DNA of 64,000 nt from Sphingopyxis sp. HIX (GTDB lineage Bacteria; Pseudomonadota; Alphaproteobacteria; Sphingomonadales; Sphingomonadaceae). Below the pieces are notes generated by a model. The model was not told where the DNA came from. It did not search any database and worked only from the letters and a program-made list of their open reading frames with translations. The translations under genes were made by a program, and so were the position numbers. This document shows, piece after piece, positions 34,379 to 41,699 of the stretch; the first letter of the stretch is position 1; the number at the start of each line of letters is the position of its first letter. The stretch spans positions 1 through 64,000 of the forward strand of contig NZ_LNSB01000025.1 of NCBI RefSeq assembly GCF_001468285.1, written 5' to 3'.

Positions 34379-34834
34379 TCACTGCTGGACGGGCGTCCGC
34401 GATTCGAATCGCCGCACCTCGGCGATGAAGCTGCCCGGCAGCGCGGTCGGCTGGCCACTGTCGCTGTCGATATGGGCGTAGCTGATTGCGATATCGGTAA
34501 GCCGCTGCGAATTCCGGAAAATTCCGCAATGGAGCGTGAAGCTCGTGCGCCCGAAGGCGCTGATTCGCGCGGCGATGGTAATCAGTTCGTCGAGCCGCGC
34601 GGGCGCATGATAGTCGATCTCGCAATGCGTCTCGCGAATGTCTGTACCATATTGGTGAAAATAGGGCCCGGGCTGCCCCTCACCGAGCGCGCGGAAATAT
34701 TCGGTCACGCCGATGTCGGCATAGACCAGATAATGGGCGTTGAAGACGATATTCTGCCCGTCGATCTCGTTGAAGCGCACGCGCACCGTCTCGTGCACGC
34801 GAAAATCGCCGAGCGGAAGCTGTTCGATCGCCAT
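34379..34834 (-). CDS. Acyl-CoA thioesterase (4HBT/YbgC type)
   Basis: The 151-residue hot-dog-fold protein contains RVRFNEIDGQNIVFNAHYLVYAD, the 4-hydroxybenzoyl-CoA thioesterase-type active-site helix region with the catalytic acidic residue in EIDGQNIVFN. It would hydrolyse acyl-CoA thioesters in the cytosol. It starts 2 bases after the aminopeptidase gene ends and is likely in its operon. Confidence 0.85.
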   Translation of the reverse strand: MAIEQLPLGDFRVHETVRVRFNEIDGQNIVFNAHYLVYADIGVTEYFRALGEGQPGPYFHQYGTDIRETHCEIDYHAPARLDELITIAARISAFGRTSFTLHCGIFRNSQRLTDIAISYAHIDSDSGQPTALPGSFIAEVRRFESRTPVQQ

Positions 34835-34836
34835 GG

Positions 34837-36663
34837 TCAGGCGGCGAGCGCGGCGGGGGCGCGGTCGAGCGGGGCACACGCCGCTTCGAGCCATTCGCGA
34901 TCGTCGCCGTCCATGCCGGGCGCCAATTTCTCGAACACCTGCGCATGATAGGCGTCGAACCAGTCGGCCTCGGCGGGCGAGAGCAGCGCAGTATCGACGA
35001 GATCTCTCGCGATCGGCGCGAAGGTGATCGTCTCGAACCCCAGCATATCCTCTTCGGCGCCGTCGATGCGCTGCGGCACCACGATCACCAGATTTTCGAT
35101 GCGGATGCCAAAATGCCCCGCCTTGTAATAGCCGGGCTCGTTCGAGAGGATCATGCCCGCGTGGAGCGGCTCCTCGGTCCCCGCTTGCCCGCCCGACGGC
35201 TTGGCGATGCGCTGCGGCCCTTCGTGGACCGCGAGATAGGTGCCAACGCCGTGCCCGGTGCCATGCGCATAATCCACCCCATCGGCCCAGAGATATTGTC
35301 GCGCGAGGATGTCGAGCTGGCTGCCGCGCGTGCCCTTGGGGAAACGCGCGGTGGCGAGCGCGATATGCCCCTTGAGCACCTGCGTGAAGCGGCGGCGCAT
35401 CTCGGCGGTGGGCGTGCCGATCGCGATGGTGCGCGTGATGTCGGTGGTGCCGTCGGCGTATTGCCCGCCCGAATCGACGAGGTAGAGCGTGCCGGTCTCG
35501 ATCGCGCGGTTGGTGGTCTCGTCGACCTTGTAATGCGGCAGCGCGCCATTGGGACCGGCGGCCGAGATGGTGTCGAAGCTCAGATCGACGAGCCCGCCGT
35601 TCGCCTCGCGGAAGTCGCGCAGCTTCGCCGCGGCGCCAAGCTCGTCGAGGCCGCCCTGCGGCGCGACATCCTCCATCCACTGCAGGAAGCGCGCCACCGC
35701 GACGCCGTCGCGGACATGCGCGGCGCGCGTGCCGCCCAGCTCGACGTCGTTCTTGATCGCCTTGGGCAGCACCGCGGGGTCACGGTGGCGCTCGATCCTG
35801 GCGCCCGCCGCCTCGAGCGCGGTGAAGATCGCCGCGACCGCCGAGCCGGGGTCGACCGCGACTTGTCTGTCCTTGAGGGCCGCGAGCGCCGCCTCGAACG
35901 CGGAGCGATCGTGGATGCGCACGCTGTTGCCCAGATGCGCGCGCACCGCGTCGGTCATCTTTTCGGGCGCGATGAACAGGTCCGCCGTCGCATCGGCATG
36001 GAGCAAGGCGAAAGCGAGCCCGACCGGCGTATGGCTGACGTCCTGCCCCCGAATATTGAAGGTCCAGGCGATCGAATCGAGCGCGGTCATCACGCTGGTG
36101 TCGAGCCCCTTGTCCTTCAGCCAGTCGGCGATCACCTGCCTTTTGTCGATCGCGCTCTGCCCCGCGAGCTTGACGTCGTGCACCGCGACCGGCGCGTCGC
36201 TCGGCGCGGGCTGGTCGTCCCACACCGCATCGATCGGGTTGCTGTCCACCGCGACGAGCTCGGCGCCCTTGGCCTTGAGCGCGTTGGCGGTGGCATTGGC
36301 CCAGTCGATGCCGTGGAGCCAGGGATCGTACCCGATTTTCTGCCCCGCGCTGACGTTGGCGCCAAGCCATTCGGCGACGCTCGACGCCGGCACGCCGACA
36401 TAGTCGAACAGGGTGCCGTCGACCTGGTCGCGCACCTGCACCGTATAGCGCCCGTCGATGAACACCGCGGCCTTGGCGGGCAGCACCGCCGCGGTCCCCG
36501 CCGATCCGCCGAAGCCCGTCAGCCACGCCATGCGCTGCGCATAGGCGCCGACATATTCGCTCATATGCTCGTCGCTGATCGGCACGACGAAGCCGTCGAT
36601 CCCGCGCTTCGCGAGGGTGGCGCGCAGACGGCTCAGGCGGTCGGCATGGACAGGGCTGGACAT
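34837..36663 (-). CDS. Aminopeptidase P family (Xaa-Pro) protein
   Basis: The 608-residue protein is a three-domain long-form aminopeptidase P. The C-terminal pita-bread domain shows metal ligands in VDSGGQYADGTTDITRT (two Asp), GTGHGVG (His), SNEPGYY (Glu) and a final Glu in GFETITFAP. It removes N-terminal residues before proline. The ATG at 36663 has AAGGAAC upstream. It is divergent from the oligopeptidase gene, and together they suggest peptide recycling. Confidence 0.93.
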   Translation of the reverse strand: MSSPVHADRLSRLRATLAKRGIDGFVVPISDEHMSEYVGAYAQRMAWLTGFGGSAGTAAVLPAKAAVFIDGRYTVQVRDQVDGTLFDYVGVPASSVAEWLGANVSAGQKIGYDPWLHGIDWANATANALKAKGAELVAVDSNPIDAVWDDQPAPSDAPVAVHDVKLAGQSAIDKRQVIADWLKDKGLDTSVMTALDSIAWTFNIRGQDVSHTPVGLAFALLHADATADLFIAPEKMTDAVRAHLGNSVRIHDRSAFEAALAALKDRQVAVDPGSAVAAIFTALEAAGARIERHRDPAVLPKAIKNDVELGGTRAAHVRDGVAVARFLQWMEDVAPQGGLDELGAAAKLRDFREANGGLVDLSFDTISAAGPNGALPHYKVDETTNRAIETGTLYLVDSGGQYADGTTDITRTIAIGTPTAEMRRRFTQVLKGHIALATARFPKGTRGSQLDILARQYLWADGVDYAHGTGHGVGTYLAVHEGPQRIAKPSGGQAGTEEPLHAGMILSNEPGYYKAGHFGIRIENLVIVVPQRIDGAEEDMLGFETITFAPIARDLVDTALLSPAEADWFDAYHAQVFEKLAPGMDGDDREWLEAACAPLDRAPAALAA

Positions 36664-36731
36664 CGGATGTTCCTTGTTCCTACATCGCGGCAATCCCGCC
36701 CGTTCCGGGCGACACCGCGGGGGTTTTTGCG

Positions 36732-38897
36732 ATGCGCGCTATTTGGATGTTTCTGGCGGCAATTGCCACCCCGCTTGTCGCGCCCGCCGGCGCTTTCGCC
36801 GAAGAGAAAGAGACGAATTTGACCGACACGCCCCCCGCCTTGGCCGCCGCCCCCGTCGCGGACAAGCGCCCGCACGAAATGACGCTGCACGGCAAGACCC
36901 TCTCGGACCCGTATCACTGGCTGAAGGACGAGAGCTATCCGGTGATCGACGACAAGGATGTCCTCGATTATGTGAAGGCCGAAAATGCGTATTTCGACGC
37001 GGCGATGAAGCCGCACGCCGACCTCGTCGAAACCCTGTTCCAGGAAATGAAGGGCCGCATCAAGGAGGCCGATTCGTCGGTGCCGCAGAAGGACGGCGAC
37101 TGGGTCTATTGGGTCGAGTTCGAAGAGGGCGCCGAGTATAAGAAATGGTACCGCAAGCCCGTCGCGGGCGGGGAGCCGGTGCTGATCCTCGACGAGGTCG
37201 CGATGGCCGCGGGCAAGGATTATTTCCGCCTCGCCGAGCTGTCGATCAGCCCGAACGGCAAGCTGATGGCCTATTCGTTCGACGACAATGGGTCGGAACG
37301 CTTCGAGGTGCGCATCCGCAACCTCGAGACCGGCGAAATGCTGCCCGACGTCATCCCCGGCACCTTGTCGTCGCTGATCTGGACCTCCGGCAATGACGCG
37401 ATTTTGTACGGCCTCGCCAACGAGAATTGGCGCACCGACAATGTCCGGCTGCACAAGCTCGGCACGCCGATTACCGACGACAAATTGCTCTACAAGGAGC
37501 CCGACATCGGTTTCGGGGTCGGCATCGGCAAGACCGCGGCCGACAATTATATCGTGATCGCGACGGGCGATAACGAGACGAGCGAGGTCTATCTGCTCCC
37601 CGCCGACAATCCCGAAGCCCCGATGCAGCTGGTGTCGGCGCGCAAGAAGGGCCGCGAGTATAGCGTCGATGAGCGGGACGGCACGCTCTACATCCACACC
37701 AACGACGAGCATCCCAACTTCCGCGTCGCCACCGCGAGCATCGAGACGCCGGGGACATGGAAGACGCTGATCGCCGGGTCGGATCACAGCTACATCACCG
37801 GATTGTCGGTGTTCCGCGACTATTTCGTGATCGAGGCGCGCGAGGACGGGCTCGACCAGGTCGACATCCGCCAATATGACGCGCCGCTGACCCCCGGCCG
37901 GATCCAGTTCCCCGAAGCGACTTATGTGGCGGGGCTCGGCGACAACCCCGAATATCATCAGGACAAGCTGCGGCTCGACTATGAATCGATGGTCACCCCC
38001 GACACCGTCTATGATTATGATCTCGCGAGCGGAAAGCTCGAGACGCTGAAGGTGCAGGAGATACCTTCGGGTTACGACGCGACGCAATATGTAACCGAAC
38101 GGGTTAGCCTGCCGAGCCGCGACGGCAAGACGATGATCCCCGCTTCGCTCGTCTACAAGAAGGGGACCAAGCTCGACGGCAGCGCGCCGATGCACCTCTA
38201 TGCCTATGGCTCTTATGGCTACCGCGTGCCGCCGGGCTTTTCGACGACGCGGCTCAGCCTCGTCGACCGCGGCATGGTCTATGCGATCGCGCACGTCCGC
38301 GGCGGCGACGACCTCGGCCGCGCCTGGTACCTCGCGGGCAAGACGACCGAGCGCAAAAACACGTTCAACGACTTCATCGACGTCGCGAAGGGACTGATCG
38401 CCAAAAAATATACCGGCGCGGGCAAGATCTCGGTCGAGGGCCGCTCGGCGGGCGGGCAGGTGATGGGCGTGATCTATAACGAGGCGCCCGAACTGTGGGG
38501 CGCGGTGCTCGCGGGGGTGCCCTTCGTCGACGTGATCAACACGATGGTCGACGAGACGCTGCCGCTGACCCCGGGCGAGTGGCCCGAATGGGGCAATCCG
38601 GTCACCGACAAGGCCGCGTTCGACTATATGCTGAGCTACAGCCCGTACGACAATGTAACGGCGAAGGCCTATCCGCCGATGCTGGTGTCGGCGGGGCTCA
38701 ACGACCCGCGCGTGACCTATTGGGAGCCGGCGAAATGGGTCGCCAAGCTGCGCGCGACGCGGACCAACGACGCGACCCTGCTCCTGCGCACCAACATGGG
38801 CGCGGGCCACGCGGGCAAGTCGGGCCGCTGGGGCGCGCTGCGCGAAGACGCCGAGGAATTCGCTTTCGTGCTGACGCAGCTGGGGGTGGAGAAATAG
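36732..38897 (+). CDS. Exported S9 oligopeptidase (oligopeptidase B type)
   Basis: The 721-residue protein has a signal peptide (MRAIWMFLAAIATPLVAPAGAFA), a seven-bladed propeller domain (about 60-440) and an alpha/beta-hydrolase domain with catalytic Ser in GRSAGG, Asp in GLNDPRV and His in GAGHAGKSGR. The sequence is closest in outline to PtrB, which cuts after basic residues in short peptides. Export to the periplasm is typical of sphingomonad homologues but unlike the cytosolic E. coli enzyme. Confidence 0.92.
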   Translation: MRAIWMFLAAIATPLVAPAGAFAEEKETNLTDTPPALAAAPVADKRPHEMTLHGKTLSDPYHWLKDESYPVIDDKDVLDYVKAENAYFDAAMKPHADLVETLFQEMKGRIKEADSSVPQKDGDWVYWVEFEEGAEYKKWYRKPVAGGEPVLILDEVAMAAGKDYFRLAELSISPNGKLMAYSFDDNGSERFEVRIRNLETGEMLPDVIPGTLSSLIWTSGNDAILYGLANENWRTDNVRLHKLGTPITDDKLLYKEPDIGFGVGIGKTAADNYIVIATGDNETSEVYLLPADNPEAPMQLVSARKKGREYSVDERDGTLYIHTNDEHPNFRVATASIETPGTWKTLIAGSDHSYITGLSVFRDYFVIEAREDGLDQVDIRQYDAPLTPGRIQFPEATYVAGLGDNPEYHQDKLRLDYESMVTPDTVYDYDLASGKLETLKVQEIPSGYDATQYVTERVSLPSRDGKTMIPASLVYKKGTKLDGSAPMHLYAYGSYGYRVPPGFSTTRLSLVDRGMVYAIAHVRGGDDLGRAWYLAGKTTERKNTFNDFIDVAKGLIAKKYTGAGKISVEGRSAGGQVMGVIYNEAPELWGAVLAGVPFVDVINTMVDETLPLTPGEWPEWGNPVTDKAAFDYMLSYSPYDNVTAKAYPPMLVSAGLNDPRVTYWEPAKWVAKLRATRTNDATLLLRTNMGAGHAGKSGRWGALREDAEEFAFVLTQLGVEK

Positions 38898-39001
38898 ATT
38901 TGGGTCGATCGCGTACGGGTCGGCTTTAGGGCGGAGAGCGGACGTTCGCTATCTCTCGCAAAACTATGCGATCTCAGCGTCTCTGCGCGAATCCGGCCGG
39001 C

Positions 39002-39622
39002 CTATTTGGGCCCGAAGGTCGTCCCCAGGTCGCGTACCGGCGCGTCGGCCTTGGCGTCGAGCATCGCGAGCAATTGCCCGCTACGGTCGTCGCGCCGGGC
39101 ATAATCGCGCGCCGACATGCCCGCGATATGGTCGGCCTTGTCGGGATTGGCGCCGCGGCGGACGAGCAGGCGCACCATCGCGCTGTTCTTGGCCTGCACC
39201 GCCAGGATCAGCGCAGTCTCGCCGCGCCGGTTCGCCTGGTCGACCGGCGCCTTCCTGTTCAGCAGCTCGTCGGCGACGTCGGTGGTGTTGAGCAAGGCGC
39301 TGTGCATCAGCGCGGTCATCCCCTGGCGGTCGCCGATCGACGGATCGCCGCCCTTGTCGAGCAGGAAGCGCACCCACATCGTGTCGCGGCGCTTGGTGAC
39401 CAGGACCAGCGCGGTCTCGCCGGTGTCGGGGTTGCGCGTGTTGACCAGCGCCGGGTCCTCCTTCAGCGCGTCGGTCGCCTTGGTGCCGTCGCGGCTGTCG
39501 ACCGCCTGCAGGAAGGCGTAACCGCCGCGGAACTGCGCCTGCACCGCGGGAGCAAAGGCGAGCGCGGCGCCGGCGGCGACCAGCGACAGCGAGGCGAGGC
39601 GAAAGGCGGTGCGACGAAGCAT
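39002..39622 (-). CDS. Exported ankyrin-repeat protein
   Basis: The 206-residue protein has a signal peptide (cleavage after AVQAQ) and about four ankyrin repeats (TGETALVLVTKRRDTMWVRFLLDKGGDP, QGMTALMHSALLNTTDVADELLNRKAPV, RGETALILAVQAKNSAMVRLLVRRGANP). Periplasmic ankyrin proteins act in protein contacts, sometimes with peroxide defence; none of that context is here. Its 5' leader contains the left arm of a 44-bp inverted repeat whose other copy lies in the sco gene. Confidence 0.85.
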   Translation of the reverse strand: MLRRTAFRLASLSLVAAGAALAFAPAVQAQFRGGYAFLQAVDSRDGTKATDALKEDPALVNTRNPDTGETALVLVTKRRDTMWVRFLLDKGGDPSIGDRQGMTALMHSALLNTTDVADELLNRKAPVDQANRRGETALILAVQAKNSAMVRLLVRRGANPDKADHIAGMSARDYARRDDRSGQLLAMLDAKADAPVRDLGTTFGPK

Positions 39623-39626
39623 GACC

Positions 39627-39849
39627 AGCGGGACCCTGTTCGAAAAGGCCGTGCGTCCCTTTTGGCGGGAACGACGACAAAGGTTGATTTTCTGCGCCTA
39701 GCCCAGCAAGGCTGGCGCGATGATGAATAAGCTGAATATGGGCCAAAAGGCCGTTCGTGCAAGCCTGCTCCTGCTCGCCGGTATCGCGCTTGCCGGTTGC
39801 GGCGGTCCCGCCAAAAGGGACGCACGGCCTTTTCGAACAGGGTCCCGCT
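39627..39849. repeat. Perfect 44-bp inverted repeat spanning the ankyrin leader and the sco 5' region
   Basis: Positions 39627-39670 and 39806-39849 are exact inverted copies, 135 bases apart. The left arm is the untranslated leader of the ankyrin gene. The right arm falls inside the 5' coding part of the sco gene, immediately after its lipobox codons. The arms are not palindromes themselves and are unlike the REP families elsewhere here, so this looks like an inverted duplication rather than a mobile repeat. Confidence 0.9.
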
Positions 39850-40338
39850 GACCAGGACGGCAAGACCGTCCGCGACACCGACTTCGCGGGCAAATATCGC
39901 CTCGTCTATTTCGGCTACAGCTTCTGCCCCGACATCTGCCCGGTCGACGTCCAGAAATTGATGCGCGGGCTCGCCGCTTTCGAAAAGAGCGACGCGGCGC
40001 GCGGCGCCAGGGTGCAGCCGATCTTCATCACCGTCGATCCGGCGCGCGACACGCCCGCGGCGCTGGGGCCCTTCGTCGCGCGCTATCATCCGCGGTTGCT
40101 CGGGCTGACCGGCACGCCCGAACAGATCGCCGCGGTCGCCAAGGCCTTCGTCGTCACCTATCACAAGGTCGATGGCTCGGCGCCCGATCGTTATCTGATG
40201 GCGCATAGCCAGCTCGCTTTCCTGATGGACCCCGCCGGCAAGCCGCTGGTGCTGCTGCCGCTCGACGATCCCTCGACCGATGTCGACGAGGGCGCCCCCG
40301 AGAAGGTCGCCGCCGACCTCCAGAAATGGGTGAAGTGA
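39757..40338 (+). CDS. SCO family copper/redox protein, probably frameshifted at its N-terminus
   Basis: The body is a clear SCO1/SenC thioredoxin-fold protein: QDGKTVRDTDFAGKYRLVYFGYSFCPDICP with the copper/redox motif CPDIC, TVDPARDTP, and a conserved His in MAHSQLAFL. Such proteins deliver copper to cytochrome oxidase. The expected lipoprotein signal is present but in another frame: ATG 39720 encodes MMNKLNMGQKAVRASLLLLAGIALAGCGG, then runs to a TGA near 39850. The frame of the body opens only at GTG 39757 with no signal peptide. The switch falls inside the right arm of the 44-bp inverted repeat. Either the gene is broken, or the sequence has an error there, or a short form is made. Its end overlaps the next gene by 13 bases. 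Confidence 0.75.
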   Translation: MQACSCSPVSRLPVAAVPPKGTHGLFEQGPADQDGKTVRDTDFAGKYRLVYFGYSFCPDICPVDVQKLMRGLAAFEKSDAARGARVQPIFITVDPARDTPAALGPFVARYHPRLLGLTGTPEQIAAVAKAFVVTYHKVDGSAPDRYLMAHSQLAFLMDPAGKPLVLLPLDDPSTDVDEGAPEKVAADLQKWVK

Positions 40339-40769
40339 CGACGCGGCGCTTCTGGGAAATGCCGCTCGCCAGCCTCGACGCCGGCGAATGGGAGGCCTTG
40401 TGCGACGGCTGCGGCAAATGCTGCCTGCACAAATTGGAGGATGAGGACACGGGCCGCATCTATCCGACCAATGTCGCGTGCCGACTGCTCGACCTTACGA
40501 CCGCGCGCTGCGGCGACTACAAGCACCGGCGGCGCCACGTCCCCGACTGCCTGACGCTGACCAAGGCGAGCGTCGCCGACATCGAATGGCTGCCGCAAAG
40601 CTGCGCCTATCGCCTGCGCGCCGAGGACCGGCCGCTGCCCGAATGGCATTATCTGATCAGCGGCGACCGCGACGCCGTGCACCGCGCGGGCCAGTCGATC
40701 ACCGGCTGGACGGTCGCCGAACAGGTTGCGGGGCCGCTGGAAAATCATCTTGTCGAACGCATCGTCTGA
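40326..40769 (+). CDS. UPF0260 (YcgN-like) cysteine cluster protein
   Basis: The 147-residue protein has the CDGCGKCC cluster near the N-terminus and further cysteines at VACRLL, ARCGDY and VPDC, the pattern of the YcgN/YkgJ family thought to bind zinc or iron-sulfur. It starts within the end of the sco gene and overlaps the YgjP-like gene, so all three appear translationally linked. Function unknown. Confidence 0.88.
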   Translation: MGEVTTRRFWEMPLASLDAGEWEALCDGCGKCCLHKLEDEDTGRIYPTNVACRLLDLTTARCGDYKHRRRHVPDCLTLTKASVADIEWLPQSCAYRLRAEDRPLPEWHYLISGDRDAVHRAGQSITGWTVAEQVAGPLENHLVERIV

Positions 40770-41481
40770 ACTGAAGGCGGCCGAGGGGCCGCATATCCGG
40801 GTGGGCGAGACGCTGTGGCCGGTGCGGCTGGTGCACCATGCGCAGTCGCGCCGCTACCGCCTCGTCTTCGACGCCGCGCGCGCCGAGCTCCGCCTCACCC
40901 TGCCGCGCCGCGGCAGCGCGGCGAAGGCGCTGCGCTGGGCGAGCGAGCAGCAGGACTGGCTGGTCCAGCAGGTCGGCAGGGCGGTGCTGCCCGTCGACAT
41001 CGCGCCGGGCGCGCGCGTGCCGCTGTTCGGGACCGAGCGCCTGATCGTCTGGGACCCGGCCCTGCCGCGTGCGCTGCGCGTTGAGGATGACATATTGGCG
41101 CTTGGCGGCCCCGCCGACGGCGTCGGCCGCCGGATCGAGCGCTGGCTGAAGGCGCAGGCGCTCGAACTCATGGCCGGGGAAAGCCGCGCGATCGCCGCGC
41201 GCGCGGGGCTCAGCGTCGGGCGCGTCGGGGTCGGCGACCCGCGCAGCCGCTGGGGCAGCTGCACCGCGACGGGCGATTTGCGCTATAGCTGGCGGCTCGT
41301 CATGGCACCCGACCATGTCCGCCGCGCGACCGTCGCGCACGAGGTCGCGCACCTCCGGCACATGGATCACGGCCGCGCCTTCCACGCGCTGGTCGACGAG
41401 CTCCACGACGGCGACGTCGCCGCCGCGCGCGCATGGCTGCGCCGCGAGGGGCGCGGGCTGCACCGGTATCGGTTCGGGTAG
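40750..41481 (+). CDS. YgjP-like (DUF45) metal-dependent hydrolase
   Basis: The protein (243 residues from the TTG at 40750) has the M48-type zinc motif HEVAH with a following H-M-D-H, and the conserved SRWGSC motif of the YgjP/DUF45 family, sometimes annotated as SprT-like or wss-associated hydrolase. TTG 40750 has GGAAA about 7 bases upstream; another TTG at 40726 would lengthen it by 8 residues. It overlaps the YcgN-like gene by 20 bases. Confidence 0.85.
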   Translation: MSNASSELKAAEGPHIRVGETLWPVRLVHHAQSRRYRLVFDAARAELRLTLPRRGSAAKALRWASEQQDWLVQQVGRAVLPVDIAPGARVPLFGTERLIVWDPALPRALRVEDDILALGGPADGVGRRIERWLKAQALELMAGESRAIAARAGLSVGRVGVGDPRSRWGSCTATGDLRYSWRLVMAPDHVRRATVAHEVAHLRHMDHGRAFHALVDELHDGDVAAARAWLRREGRGLHRYRFG

Positions 41482-41493
41482 CGGAGCCACCTC

Positions 41494-41678
41494 GTCATCC
41501 CCGCGAAGGCGGGGATCCAGCTTTTTCCTTCTTCGCGTTCTTTGCGCCTTTGCGCCTTTGCGTGAGATAAATTTGAATCACGCAAAGGCGCAAAGAACGC
41601 AAAGGGTCATAGGTTCAGCCGTTTGTGCTCGCTCGCGGACAACGCAAGAAGCTGGATCCCCGCCTTCGCGGGGATGAC
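41494..41678. repeat. Composite palindrome: two repeat families nested
   Basis: The outer arms 41494-41523 and 41649-41678 are perfect 30-base inverted copies of the GTCATCCCCGCGAAGGCGGG family. Inside lies a palindrome of the other family, with TCACGCAAAGGCGCAAAG-type units at 41578-41600 facing a left arm (41535-41565) that has one extra 8-base TTTGCGCC unit. It fills the gap between convergent genes. Confidence 0.88.
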
Positions 41679-41699
41679 GATATTTTATAAATGCCGAGT

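Noticed and set aside
36633-38810. Long antisense open frame opposite the oligopeptidase gene
   Set aside because: Same GC effect; the + strand has an intact catalytic triad and signal peptide, and the antisense product matches nothing recognisable.
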